From: Filifactor villosus
GTDB taxonomy: Bacteria > Bacillota > Clostridia > Peptostreptococcales > Filifactoraceae
Assembly (NCBI RefSeq): GCF_042652965.1
Contig: NZ_JBHSHL010000008.1
Span: 1-64,000, forward strand
Length of the DNA: 64,000 bases
Reading direction: 5' to 3'
Shown one piece after another: positions 42,175 to 51,597 of the stretch. A model generated the notes under the pieces. That model worked only from the letters and a program-made list of their open reading frames with translations, had not been told where the DNA came from and did not search any database. Made by a program: the position numbers and the translations under genes. Position 1 is the stretch's first letter. Each line of letters opens with the position of its first letter.

Positions 42175-43422
42175 ATGAAGGTTTACAGAAGACATGAATT
42201 GTTCCCGAATGTTACGGATGAACAATGGAACGATTGGAAATGGCAGGTAAAAAACAGGATTGAAACAGTAGAAGACTTAAAAAAGTTGATTCCTTTGACA
42301 CCGGAAGAGGAAGAAGGAGCTAAAAAGACCCTTCAATCGCTCAGAATGGCTATCACACCCTACTACTTGTCCCTGATCGATATCAATGATCCGGATGATC
42401 CGGTCCGTAAACAGGCAGTTCCGTTGGAGCTTGAAACACACAGAAGTGCAGCGGACATCGAAGACCCGCTTCACGAAGACACCGACTCTCCGGTGCCGGG
42501 CCTCACTCACAGATATCCTGACAGGGTACTCATGCTGATTACAGATCAGTGCTCCATGTATTGCAGACACTGTACGAGAAGAAGATTTGCGGGACAACAG
42601 GATTCCGCGGTTCCCGTGTCTCAGATCGACAAATGCATTGAATATGTACGAAACACTCCTCAGGTGCGTGACGTACTGCTTTCCGGAGGAGATGCTCTTT
42701 TGATGTCCGATGAGAGATTGGAATACATCATCAGTGAGCTTCGCAAGATTCCTCATGTGGAGATCGTAAGGATCGGTTCTCGTACCCCTGTTGTTATGCC
42801 GCAGAGAATCACACCTGAGCTTTGTGCGATGCTCAAGAAGTATCATCCGATCTGGCTCAATACTCACTTCAACCATCCCAACGAGATTACCGAAGAGAGT
42901 GCTCGTGCTTGTGAAATGCTTGCCGATGCGGGTATTCCTCTAGGAAACCAATCCGTATTGTTAAGAGGAGTCAACGACTGTCCGAGTTTGATGATGAAGT
43001 TGGTACACGAACTTGTAAAAATAAGAGTACGTCCGTACTACATCTATGTATGCGACCTTTCCTTGGGATTGGAGCACTTCAGAACACCGGTATCCAAGGG
43101 TATTGAGATTATCGAGTCTTTGAGAGGACACACATCCGGATTCTGCGTACCTACCTTCGTAGTCGACGCTCCGGGAGGAGGAGGAAAGACTCCTGTAATG
43201 CCGAACTACATTGTATCTCAGAGCCATAACAGAGTAGTTTTGAGAAACTTCGAAGGAGTTATCACAACTTACGAAGAACCTGCAAACTACACTCCGGGAG
43301 TCAAGTGTCCGGAGTACGAAGGCGAGGTCAAAAAAGTCGGTGTAGCAAGCTTGCTGAGCGGACAGAAGCTGTCGCTTGAACTTAAAGATTTGGAAAGAGA
43401 AAAAAGGGGACATCACGAATAA
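42175..43422 (+). CDS. kamA: Lysine 2,3-aminomutase
   Basis: A 415-residue radical-SAM, PLP-dependent enzyme that converts L-lysine to L-beta-lysine, the first fermentation step. The SAM cluster motif is C126-SMY-C130-RH-C133. The PLP lysine is K338 in DAPGGGGKTP. YPDRVLMLITDQCSMYCRHC, LLSGGDALLMSD and LGNQSVLLRGVND are family signatures. The start follows AAGGGGG. Confidence 0.95.
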   Translation: MKVYRRHELFPNVTDEQWNDWKWQVKNRIETVEDLKKLIPLTPEEEEGAKKTLQSLRMAITPYYLSLIDINDPDDPVRKQAVPLELETHRSAADIEDPLHEDTDSPVPGLTHRYPDRVLMLITDQCSMYCRHCTRRRFAGQQDSAVPVSQIDKCIEYVRNTPQVRDVLLSGGDALLMSDERLEYIISELRKIPHVEIVRIGSRTPVVMPQRITPELCAMLKKYHPIWLNTHFNHPNEITEESARACEMLADAGIPLGNQSVLLRGVNDCPSLMMKLVHELVKIRVRPYYIYVCDLSLGLEHFRTPVSKGIEIIESLRGHTSGFCVPTFVVDAPGGGGKTPVMPNYIVSQSHNRVVLRNFEGVITTYEEPANYTPGVKCPEYEGEVKKVGVASLLSGQKLSLELKDLEREKRGHHE

Positions 43423-43423
43423 A

Positions 43424-44437
43424 ATGATTGCCGATATTGCGAAATACAAGACAATATCTATCACAGGCTTAGAAAAAAACGTGGGAAAGACTACGACATT
43501 GAACCAATTGATTGAAGAGGCCAAGGGTATTTATACCCTTGGACTTACTTCAATTGGGAGAGATGGAGAAACGGTTGACCGTGTGACCAAGACGGCGAAG
43601 CCGTCTATTTACATCTATACGGGGACTATCGTTGCAACTTGTAGGGAGTGTTTGAACAATTCGGACTTTACCATGGAGATCCTGGAAACCACAAAAATCC
43701 ATACTCCTATGGGTAACATCATCATTGTACGGGCTCTAAGTGACGGCTATGTCGAAATTGCGGGTCCGTCTATCAACAAAGACTTGGAAGAGATCATAGA
43801 GAGGATGCAGGTTTACGCTCCGGATAAGGTCTTTGTCGACGGAGCCTTGTCCAGGAAGAGTCTTGCCTCTCCCAGTGTAGCCGAAGCAACGGTGATCGCT
43901 ACGGGAGCTGCCGTTGTGGCCTCCATCGACAAGTTGGTAAAAGAGACCGTTCACACCTACACCCTGCTCAGTATACCGGAGTTGGAAGACGAGGAGTTAA
44001 AAGAGAGGATCGAAGCTTGTGAAGAAAAAGTCCTGCTCATCGACAAACAACGTGATATCAAAGCCTTTAACGTTCTTACGGCACTTGAGATCAACCGGGA
44101 AGTGCTCGATGCAATCACGGAAGATATGGATCATATTGTGCTCAGGGGAGCAATCACGGATCCTTTTTTGGAATCGATTATGAAATCGGTCACATGGAAG
44201 AAGCCGCTCTCTCTCATAGTGGAAGACGGAACAAAGCTTTTTATCAAGGCACAGACACTGGAGAAGATGAGGATAAAAAAGATGGAAATCTATGCCTTAA
44301 AAAAAATCAATGTCGTATCCATCACCGTCAATCCGACCTCGCCGAGGGGAGCAAAACTCGATAGCGGACGATTGATCCGCGCCTTACAACAGCAGATACC
44401 CTTACCCGTGTATGATGTAAAAGGAGAGATGATTTGA
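43424..44437 (+). CDS. kamB: Lysine 5,6-aminomutase reactivase subunit KamB
   Basis: A 337-residue protein with an N-terminal P-loop (ITGLEKNVGKTTTLNQLI). In lysine-fermenting bacteria it is encoded with KamC and is thought to help restore B12 enzyme inactivated by side reactions. LSRKSLASPSVAEATVIATG and LVKETVHTYTLL are in the conserved central part. Starts two bases after the kamA stop, with only a modest AGGGGA site, so coupling to kamA translation is likely. Confidence 0.85.
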   Translation: MIADIAKYKTISITGLEKNVGKTTTLNQLIEEAKGIYTLGLTSIGRDGETVDRVTKTAKPSIYIYTGTIVATCRECLNNSDFTMEILETTKIHTPMGNIIIVRALSDGYVEIAGPSINKDLEEIIERMQVYAPDKVFVDGALSRKSLASPSVAEATVIATGAAVVASIDKLVKETVHTYTLLSIPELEDEELKERIEACEEKVLLIDKQRDIKAFNVLTALEINREVLDAITEDMDHIVLRGAITDPFLESIMKSVTWKKPLSLIVEDGTKLFIKAQTLEKMRIKKMEIYALKKINVVSITVNPTSPRGAKLDSGRLIRALQQQIPLPVYDVKGEMI

Positions 44438-45894
44438 GATACTTAGATGAAGCACAGAGAAAACAAATCGGATTTCATTATATCTTGGAAAATCTGATTC
44501 TTACAACACCGATGGGAGTAAAGAAAAAAAGATCGGCTATGCCCTACGGGATAAAAGGCTATGAGGAACTCAAGAAGGAACTGGATTATGTTGAAGAAGT
44601 CATCGATCGGATCGGAAAGCATAAAGAACTCTTTGAGGAACTCACGGAACTGTTCTGCCGAGTCAAGGAGATCTCCAACTCCATACTTCGGCTCAAAAAC
44701 GGTTCCACCCTGGACGATATCGAACTGTTTGAAGTCAAATATTTTTCAAAGTTATCGGACGATCTCAAACGACTCTATGAAGGATTGAAGCTTGAGATCG
44801 ACTATATATCCTTCCATCCTTTGGAGAGGGTGTTTGCAATTTTGGATCCTGAGGAAAAAGGGGTCATGACCTTTCATATCTATGAAGCTTACTCCAAGAA
44901 ACTCCAACATATTCGCTACGAGAAAAGGCAGTGGGAAGAAAAGATTGTGCGGGAAGAGGACGAAGCTTGCAAAAAAGAGCTGCTCGATAAGCGGATGGAA
45001 ACCGTAGTTGCCGAAGAGGAAGAAGAACAGGTCGTTCGCCGCAGGATATCGGAAGAACTCAAACCCTATGCAGATCACATCCTACACAACCTTTCCTCGA
45101 TAGGCGAGCTGGAATTTTTGATCGCCAAAGCACAACTGGCAGTCGAATGGGGGGCGGTAAAACCGGAGGTCACCAAGGGTGGCGTATTGTGTTTGGAAGA
45201 AGCGTCAAATCCAATGGTAAAAGACATCCTCAAGGAGAAAGATAAAGAGTTTACACGGATATCCATCGAGATGAATACGGGGGTCACTCTGATTACGGGA
45301 GCAAACATGGGGGGGAAAAGCGTTACAATCAACACGATCACTCTCAACGTCTTTCTTGCTCAACTGGGTTTCTATGTATTTTGCAGTAAGGCGATCGTTC
45401 CGGTCTTTGATTTTGTCTACTTTATTTCCGACGATATGCAATCAGTCGAAAAGGGACTGAGTACCTTCGGTGCCGAGATCATTCAACTCAAGGAAGTCGT
45501 CGGAGCGGCACGGGTCACAAAGGGCTTTATCGCTTTGGATGAGCTTGCTAGAGGGACGAACCCGAAGGAAGGCAAGGACATCGTACAGGCGGTCATCGCG
45601 TTTTTGAAAGAAAAAGGATCCTTCTCCCTGATTTCGACTCACTATGACGGGATCGATATGGAGGATACAAGGCATTATGAAGTCAACGGATTGAAGTACT
45701 TAGACTTTGACAAACTCAAAAAGATGATAGACTTGAACCGAACCAAGTCCGTGGATATTCTTCAACAGCATATGGACTATCATTTGGAAGAGGTACAAAG
45801 TCACGAGGTTCCCAAAGATGCGCTCAATATAGCCGCACTCTTGGGGCTGGACAAGGAAATCCTTGAAATTATAGAGAAATTTTATACGAGGTGA
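44434..45894 (+). CDS. kamC: Lysine 5,6-aminomutase reactivase ATPase KamC (MutS-related)
   Basis: A 486-residue protein with a long helical N-terminal region and a MutS-type ATPase domain. It has Walker A LITGANMGGKSVTIN, Walker B FIALDELARGTNPKEGKDI and SLISTHYDGIDM. It lacks the mismatch-recognition domain, so it is not a repair protein; in this operon type it acts with KamB on the B12 aminomutase. A TTG start overlaps the kamB stop (TTGA), with AAAGGAGAG upstream. Confidence 0.87.
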   Translation: MRYLDEAQRKQIGFHYILENLILTTPMGVKKKRSAMPYGIKGYEELKKELDYVEEVIDRIGKHKELFEELTELFCRVKEISNSILRLKNGSTLDDIELFEVKYFSKLSDDLKRLYEGLKLEIDYISFHPLERVFAILDPEEKGVMTFHIYEAYSKKLQHIRYEKRQWEEKIVREEDEACKKELLDKRMETVVAEEEEEQVVRRRISEELKPYADHILHNLSSIGELEFLIAKAQLAVEWGAVKPEVTKGGVLCLEEASNPMVKDILKEKDKEFTRISIEMNTGVTLITGANMGGKSVTINTITLNVFLAQLGFYVFCSKAIVPVFDFVYFISDDMQSVEKGLSTFGAEIIQLKEVVGAARVTKGFIALDELARGTNPKEGKDIVQAVIAFLKEKGSFSLISTHYDGIDMEDTRHYEVNGLKYLDFDKLKKMIDLNRTKSVDILQQHMDYHLEEVQSHEVPKDALNIAALLGLDKEILEIIEKFYTR

Positions 45895-45898
45895 GAGA

Positions 45899-47449
45899 AT
45901 GCAAAGCAAATTAAACTTGGATTTTACGTTGGTTGCGGAAGCAAAGGAATCTGCACGCAAGATAGCGGAAGAAGTCCAGCAATTTATTGATAAGAACACC
46001 ACGGTGACGGTGGAACGTGCAGTCTGCCGTTTGCTTGGAATCGACGGGATCGATGAGTTCAAGGTTCCGCTTCCCAACGTTGTTGTCGATCATATCCACA
46101 ACGGTGGCGGTCTCGGAGAAGGGGTTGCCTTCTATATCGGAAATGCAATGCTTCAAACGGGCTTGAATCCACAGGAGATTGCGGAAAAAGTAAGCAGTGA
46201 GGAATTGAACCTTCTGGAACTGCCGATTAAGGATGTCTTTGAAATCAAGATGAAAATCGGTGAAGTCGCAAAACAGATGGTTGATAGGATCGCTCAAAAC
46301 AGAAAGGCGAGAGAAAACTATCTCTCCGAATTCGGAGACAAGACAGGGCCGTATCTGTACATCATCGTTGCGACGGGAAATATCTACGAGGATATCACAC
46401 AGGCGGTGGCAGGTGCGAAACAGGGAGCGGACATTATCGCCGTCATTCGTACAACCGGGCAGTCTCTGCTTGACTATGTACCCTACGGAGCAACGACAGA
46501 AGGGTTCGGTGGAACCTATGCGACGCAGGAAAACTTCCGTTTGATGAGAAAGGCCTTGGACGAGGTAGGAGAAGAGCAAAAACGTTATATCAGGCTGTGC
46601 AACTACTGCTCGGGCTTGTGTATGCCCGAAATTGCTGCAATGGGTGCCATCGAAAGACTCGATGTTATGCTCAACGACGCACTCTACGGAATTCTTTTCC
46701 GTGACATCAATATGAAGCGTACCATGATTGACCAGTATTTCTCAAGAATCATCAACGGATTTGCGGGAGTAATCATCAATACCGGAGAAGACAACTATCT
46801 TACCACGGCGGATGCATACGAAGAAGCCTATACCGTACTTGCGTCTCAGTTTATCAACGAACAGTTTGCATTGTTTGCAGGTCTGCCTGAAGAACAAATG
46901 GGTCTGGGTCACGCCTTCGAAATGGATCCCGAATTGGAGAACGCCTTCCTCTACGAGTTGGCTCAGGCACAGATGGCAAGAGAGATCTTCCCGAAAGCTC
47001 CGCTCAAATATATGCCTCCTACGAAGTTTATGACCGGAAACATCTTCCGTGGACATATTCAAGATGCGTTGTTCAACATGGTGACGGTAATGACCAACCA
47101 AAAACTCTGCCTGCTCGGAATGATGACGGAGGCGATTCATACCCCCTTCCTGTCCGACCGTGCACTTTCCATTGAAAATGCAAGTTATATCTTCCGCACT
47201 ATGAAGGATATGAGCAACGAGTTTGAATTCAAAAAAGACGGAATTATGCAAAGACGTGCTCAACAGGTATTGCAGGAGGCGCATGACCTATTGAAGGATA
47301 TGGAAAAAACCGGTTTGTTCAAAACGATCACACTTGGAAAATTCGGTGGTGTGAAGCGTCCGATGGATGGTGGAAAAGGACTTGCAGGGGTAGTGGCAAA
47401 AGAGCAAAACTACTTCAACCCGTTTATTGAATTAATGCTGAAGAAATAG
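45899..47449 (+). CDS. kamD: Lysine 5,6-aminomutase alpha subunit
   Basis: A 516-residue subunit of the coenzyme B12- and PLP-dependent enzyme that moves the terminal amino group of beta-lysine to C5, forming 3,5-diaminohexanoate. It is a TIM-barrel protein with segments such as FGDKTGPYLYIIVATGNIYE, DYVPYGATTEGFGGTYATQE, CSGLCMPEIAAMGAIERLDV and KYMPPTKFMTGNIFRGH. The start follows GAGGTGAGA. Ten bases separate it from kamE. Confidence 0.94.
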   Translation: MQSKLNLDFTLVAEAKESARKIAEEVQQFIDKNTTVTVERAVCRLLGIDGIDEFKVPLPNVVVDHIHNGGGLGEGVAFYIGNAMLQTGLNPQEIAEKVSSEELNLLELPIKDVFEIKMKIGEVAKQMVDRIAQNRKARENYLSEFGDKTGPYLYIIVATGNIYEDITQAVAGAKQGADIIAVIRTTGQSLLDYVPYGATTEGFGGTYATQENFRLMRKALDEVGEEQKRYIRLCNYCSGLCMPEIAAMGAIERLDVMLNDALYGILFRDINMKRTMIDQYFSRIINGFAGVIINTGEDNYLTTADAYEEAYTVLASQFINEQFALFAGLPEEQMGLGHAFEMDPELENAFLYELAQAQMAREIFPKAPLKYMPPTKFMTGNIFRGHIQDALFNMVTVMTNQKLCLLGMMTEAIHTPFLSDRALSIENASYIFRTMKDMSNEFEFKKDGIMQRRAQQVLQEAHDLLKDMEKTGLFKTITLGKFGGVKRPMDGGKGLAGVVAKEQNYFNPFIELMLKK

Positions 47450-47459
47450 AGGTGAGAAC

Positions 47460-48248
47460 ATGAGCGGAGGATTGTATTCAACAGAAGCGAAAGATTATGA
47501 TAAGACCCTTGACCTGACGAAGATAAAACCTTACGGAGATACGATGAATGACGGAAAGGTGCAGCTCAGCTTCACTCTGCCTGTAGAAGACGGAGAGAGG
47601 GCTGTCGAGGCCGCAAAACAGATTGCCAAAGCGATGGGGATTTCGGACCCTTCCGTAGCGCATCACGAAGCGTTGGACAAGCAGTTTACCTTCTTTGTAG
47701 TTTACGGCGGGATCAGTCATACGGTCAACTATGAAGAGATCGAAGTACAGACGGTAGCAGTCGATACCATGAGCATGGAAGAGGTGGATCAGTACATCAA
47801 GGACAACATCAAACGTAAAGTCGTTATGATAGGTGCAAGTACCGGAACGGATGCTCATACGGTAGGGATCGACGCGATCATGAATATGAAAGGGTTTGCA
47901 GGACACTACGGCTTGGAGCGTTATGAGATGATCGAGGCTTACAATCTCGGAAGCCAGGTGACCAATGAAGAGTTTATTCAAAAAGCGATTGAACTCGAGG
48001 CGGATGTATTGTTGGTATCTCAAACCGTAACACAAAAAGATGTCCACATCCAAAACCTTACGGAACTTGTAGAACTTATGGAAGCTGAAGGATTGCGTGA
48101 TAAGGTTGTGCTTCTTTGCGGAGGACCTCGTATCAGTTACGAGCTCGCAAAAGAACTCGGCTACGATGCAGGCTTCGGACCGGGCAAGTATGCCGATGAC
48201 GTAGCTACCTTTGCCGTGACGGAGATGGTGGAGAGAAACCTGATTTAA
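47460..48248 (+). CDS. kamE: Lysine 5,6-aminomutase beta subunit
   Basis: A 262-residue B12-binding subunit. The cobalamin-ligating motif D131-A-H133-T-V-G is in the Rossmann-like domain, and K144 (in MNMKGFAGHYG) is the lysine that binds PLP in the known enzyme. VLLCGGPRISYELAKELGYD lies near the C-terminus. Last gene of the operon, followed about 150 bp later by a strong terminator. Confidence 0.94.
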   Translation: MSGGLYSTEAKDYDKTLDLTKIKPYGDTMNDGKVQLSFTLPVEDGERAVEAAKQIAKAMGISDPSVAHHEALDKQFTFFVVYGGISHTVNYEEIEVQTVAVDTMSMEEVDQYIKDNIKRKVVMIGASTGTDAHTVGIDAIMNMKGFAGHYGLERYEMIEAYNLGSQVTNEEFIQKAIELEADVLLVSQTVTQKDVHIQNLTELVELMEAEGLRDKVVLLCGGPRISYELAKELGYDAGFGPGKYADDVATFAVTEMVERNLI

Positions 48249-48392
48249 GAGTCGATACTAGTACCCGTTTTGATCAAGGATATCAGCAGTTCCTTTTCAC
48301 AAAGCGCCGGAATTTTATAGAACCGGAGACTCCGACACTTCAACGGGATAGTATATAAGGGAAAATGTTCATTAGGGGAAAAAAGTACAAAG

Positions 48393-48426
48393 AGTACAAG
48401 GAGCGAAGGCTCCCTGTACTTTTTTT
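48393..48426 (+). terminator. Terminator of the lysine operon
   Basis: AGTACAAGGAGC (48393-48404), loop GAAG, GCTCCCTGTACT (48409-48420) with one mismatch, then TTTTTT. Confidence 0.85.
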
Positions 48427-48522
48427 GTTGGACTATAATATAATTATTCTTTATTTGAACAATAAATAATACTATGGTTATACTATTATTTATTAGAATT
48501 GTCCGGTTTTGAAGTTTGCTAA

Positions 48523-48615
48523 TACTGCTATTTTTTTGAATAGTGGATATAAACAATCTGTGAGCCATGTAGGACAATATGGTTTTTCGTCATCGAAAAA
48601 TTGATATTTGGCTTT
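48523..48615 (-). repeat. M1 MITE-like repeat, truncated
   Basis: Starts TACTGCTATTTTTTTGAATAG and continues through GATATAAACAATCTGTGAGCC; the far end is missing, abutting the next M1 copy. Confidence 0.6.
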
Positions 48616-48616
48616 A

Positions 48617-48727
48617 TACTACTATTCCTTTGAATAATGGATATCAACGATTTGCACTCCATAGAAGAGAAGACGAATTTTCGTGGTTGCAAAACAGATA
48701 TAACCATACTTCTATCGAAGAATATTA
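48617..48727 (-). repeat. M1 MITE-like repeat
   Basis: Differs from the copy at 15359-15469 by only a few bases, mostly at the right end (GAATATTA). Confidence 0.7.
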
Positions 48728-48875
48728 TTTCTTATCTCGGTTATAAACCGAAAGAATTCATATCAAAGTCAGAATTACCGTGAATTTCGACGTGCCGCTA
48801 CAGTAGTATTCATTTCGTTTTTTATTTTCATTTACTATCAATTCCGATTTATCTCTATCCTTCCCATACACCTGA

Positions 48876-48987
48876 TACTATTATTCTTTTGAGTTGTGGA
48901 CATAAACGATCTGTGAGCCATAGAAGATAAACCGACTTTTCATGATTTGAAAAACAGATATATCCACACTTCTATTGGAGAATAGTA
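48876..48987 (-). repeat. M1 MITE-like repeat with TGA duplication and known empty site
   Basis: Flanked by TGA (48873-48875 and 48988-48990). The surrounding sequence, CCCATACACCTGA before and ATTTTAATTGGG after, occurs uninterrupted at 17157-17182. Confidence 0.8.
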
Positions 48988-49232
48988 TGACATTTTAATT
49001 GGGGTGTAGTATCAAAATATTTCAGGGAAATACATATTGTCTCCAATGGAAGAAACAAGGATTTTTTTGAGAAGAATTCAAAAGATAGTATATTTTAAAT
49101 TTTCCAAAACTATATAATATGGGAAGAGAACAGCGTGAACAGGAGAAGATTATAAAAAGAAAATTCAGTCCAAATCCTTGAAACGCGTATATATCTTTGT
49201 GAATAAAATATGAACAAAATATGAACAAGTAG

Positions 49233-49261
49233 TTGTATTCGTCTTTTGTTTTTGTTATAAT
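49233..49261 (+). promoter_or_regulatory. Promoter of the NhaC-like transporter gene
   Basis: TTGTAT (49233-49238), 17-base spacer, TATAAT (49256-49261). The leader of about 160 nt shows no lysine riboswitch. Confidence 0.6.
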
Positions 49262-49425
49262 TGTAACATCAGTATAAGTACTTCGCACCACTACATAAAA
49301 AATTTATAATCAATCGTCAGAGAACGGCAGTTACAAAAAAATTATAAAAATTTAAATAATTGTGGAGGGTGTGTGTTACTTAATGGTATGTTATAACTAT
49401 ATAAAGTTGTAGGGGGATTATTATC

Positions 49426-50871
49426 ATGAAAAGCTTTGTAAAACTAACTCCGGTTTTTGTGCTTGCAGCACTCATGATAGCCGGGTTTGATGCGCTGATC
49501 GCTGCACCGTTGGCGTGTCTGTATGCGGTAATCATTGCGTACATAACCGAGAAAGTCAAGGTATCGGAATCCATTGACGTAGCTGTTGAAAATGTAAAGC
49601 AGATCCAATTGGTATTTTTTATTCTTATGTTTGCTTATGCAATGGCGGAAGCGTTTATGCAAACCGGTGTAGGTGCCGCGGTGGTAAACTTGGCACTGAA
49701 ACTGGGTCTGACCGGCCGTACGGTAGCATCCGTGGGTATGCTTGTAACGGCGATTCTATCCGTTGCAACGGGAACCTCTTGGGGAACCTTTGCAGCTTGT
49801 GCGCCGATCTTTTTGTGGCTCAACCACATTGTCGGCGGAGATTTGTTGTTGACGACCGCATCCATTGCGGGAGGAGCTTGTTTTGGAGACAATATCGGAC
49901 TGATTTCGGATACAACCGTTGTAAGTTCGGGGATACAAAGAGTTGAGATCGTTCACAGAATCAGACACCAAGGTGCATGGTCGTTGTTCTGTTTGATCCT
50001 CTCCATCATTATTGTCTTTGTTTTGAGTACAGTTAAAGGTCTTCCGACGGAAGTCGGTTCGGTTCAGGCGGCAATCGATTCCATTCCTCCGGAAGCATAT
50101 GCTTACATGGAAGAAGAACGACCTGCTGCAATCACACTGCTGAACCAAATTTCTTCCGGAGTACCGTACTATATGGTAATTCCGTTGATCTTGGTTATCG
50201 GTGTTGCTATTAAGGGACTTCCGACCTTGTTGTGTTTGGGGCTTGGAGTTCTAAGCGCATATCTTTTGGGTTTGGTAGCAGGTACGGTAGAATCTACAAC
50301 AGGTTATTTGGAAATGGTTACTTCCTCCTTTGCGGACGCAGGTTCTTGGGTTATCGTTATGATGATGTGGGTATCGGCGTTTGGAGGAATTATGTCAAGA
50401 ATTGCGGCCTTTGAGCCGATTTCCAAGTTTATGTTGAAGATCAGTGGAAATGTAAGACAACTTATGACATACAATGCAATCTTCTGCCTGCTCGGTAATG
50501 CAGCCTTGTCCGATGAGATGGCTCAGATTGTAACAATCGGACCTATCATCAGTGAGCTGGTTGACGAGAATGTGGAAGGAAGCGAAAAAGATATGTATAC
50601 CCTCCACCTACGCAATGCGACTTTCTCGGATGCGATGGGAGTTTTCGGTTCACAACTTATTCCGTGGCACGTTTACATCGGTTTCTATATCTCGATGGCA
50701 AGTGCAGTTTATCCTCTACATGAATTCCAGCCGTTTGATATCATCAGATTCAACGTAATGGCTATGGTTGCCGTGATCTCGATGATTGTATTGACTCTCA
50801 CCGGTTTGGACAGACTTATTCCCATGTTCAGGATGCCGGCAGAGCCTGAGGTTCGATTGGTTAAGAAATAA
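49426..50871 (+). CDS. NhaC-superfamily transporter, candidate lysine transporter
   Basis: A 481-residue protein with about 11-12 transmembrane helices. Signature segments are SVATGTSWGTFAACAPIFLW, GGACFGDNIGLISDTTVVSS and CLLGNAALSDEMAQIVTIGP. By family it is an Na+/H+ antiporter-like (NhaC) protein. NhaC-superfamily members have been proposed as lysine transporters in lysine-utilising bacteria, and this gene follows the lysine operon, so lysine uptake or exchange is a reasonable inference. Start after AGGGGGATT. A terminator follows. Confidence 0.82.
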   Translation: MKSFVKLTPVFVLAALMIAGFDALIAAPLACLYAVIIAYITEKVKVSESIDVAVENVKQIQLVFFILMFAYAMAEAFMQTGVGAAVVNLALKLGLTGRTVASVGMLVTAILSVATGTSWGTFAACAPIFLWLNHIVGGDLLLTTASIAGGACFGDNIGLISDTTVVSSGIQRVEIVHRIRHQGAWSLFCLILSIIIVFVLSTVKGLPTEVGSVQAAIDSIPPEAYAYMEEERPAAITLLNQISSGVPYYMVIPLILVIGVAIKGLPTLLCLGLGVLSAYLLGLVAGTVESTTGYLEMVTSSFADAGSWVIVMMMWVSAFGGIMSRIAAFEPISKFMLKISGNVRQLMTYNAIFCLLGNAALSDEMAQIVTIGPIISELVDENVEGSEKDMYTLHLRNATFSDAMGVFGSQLIPWHVYIGFYISMASAVYPLHEFQPFDIIRFNVMAMVAVISMIVLTLTGLDRLIPMFRMPAEPEVRLVKK

Positions 50872-50881
50872 GACAACAGAT

Positions 50882-50918
50882 AGAAGGATCCTTGTTGAAA
50901 AGCAAGGGTTCTTCTTTT
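50882..50918 (+). terminator. Terminator of the NhaC-like gene
   Basis: AGAAGGATCCTTG (50882-50894) with CAAGGGTTCTTCT (50903-50915), G-U pairs in the middle, then a short T run. Confidence 0.75.
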
Positions 50919-51023
50919 ATACCTAATACTGTTATCCGCTGCGGTGGACAGGTTGAATACTTTGAACTATCCTTCTCCAACTTGTTTTTCGTAAAGGACG
51001 TATTCTGTATACCCGGTATCTCA

Positions 51024-51134
51024 TACTATTCTCCAATAGAAGTATGGCTATATTTGTTTTTTAACTCACAAAAAAAGGTTAATCTTCTATGGGTCACAGA
51101 TTGTTCCTATCCACAACTCAAAGGAAGAGTAGTA
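51024..51134 (+). repeat. M1 MITE-like repeat
   Basis: TACTATTCTCCAATAGAAG to CTCAAAGGAAGAGTAGTA. Confidence 0.7.
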
Positions 51135-51216
51135 TAAGCGTCTCTTTTGTATCACAAAGAATACAAAGGTCGATTGTCTTTGTACGGAAATTCTGCGATG
51201 CAAAAGAAGGAGAGAT

Positions 51217-51366
51217 ATGCTCAAGGCTCTATGGGCGGAATTTGTGCAAGAGGAAAAGAAGGCTATCTGCAAATCGATTGTAAACAGGAAATATTATCGA
51301 TACAAGGCAAACAAAATTTTTTTCAACATATTGAAGAAATGGGAGAAATGTGGTAAATTAAGATAG
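51217..51366 (+). CDS. Small basic protein (49 aa), unknown
   Basis: ATG at 51217 is preceded by a clear AAGGAGAG site. The product begins MLKALWAEFVQEEKKAICKS and ends EKCGKLR; it is rich in Lys and aromatic residues and has no signal peptide. No family was recognised. A hairpin terminator about 65 nt after the stop would end its transcript. The ribosome binding site and terminator support a real small gene, but a decayed remnant is possible. Confidence 0.45.
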   Translation: MLKALWAEFVQEEKKAICKSIVNRKYYRYKANKIFFNILKKWEKCGKLR

Positions 51367-51392
51367 TTAATATCATGACAAATAATAAGAAG

Positions 51393-51470
51393 ATTCCCCG
51401 AAACAAAGGGGGTTGATGTATAAGGACAGATTGCCCCCAGAGACCGAGGGCGGAACTGTCTTATTTTTTA
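51393..51470 (+). terminator. Terminator with competing G/C-run hairpins
   Basis: AAGGACAG...CTGTCTT with inner GCCC...GGGC, followed by ATTTTTTA. Upstream, CCCC-GAAACAAA-GGGG can form its own hairpin, and the same G run can pair with GCCCCC in the terminator's 5' arm, giving mutually exclusive folds. Confidence 0.6.
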
Positions 51471-51485
51471 TGGAAGGATGTTTCA

Positions 51486-51597
51486 TACTGTTCTCTGATA
51501 GAGGCGTGGTTATACCTGTCCTGTGACCACAAGCGTTCGTTTTATCTTCTATGGAGTACAAATCTTTGGTATCTATAATTCAAAGGAACGATACAGT
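51486..51597 (+). repeat. M1 MITE-like repeat
   Basis: TACTGTTCTCTGATAGAGGCG to ATAATTCAAAGGAACGATAC; diverged copy. Confidence 0.6.

Larger units (their letters stand above)
48249..49425. other. Repeat-rich gap between kamE and the NhaC-like gene
   Basis: Contains the operon terminator, an R3 fragment (about 48477-48517), three M1 copies (48523, 48617, 48876) and a stretch homologous to 17143-17205. It ends in the NhaC-like promoter. AT-rich, no gene seen. Confidence 0.6.

Noticed and set aside
49262..49425. Lysine riboswitch before the NhaC-like gene
   Set aside because: None of the conserved aptamer segments seen at 39328-39497 occur in this leader.
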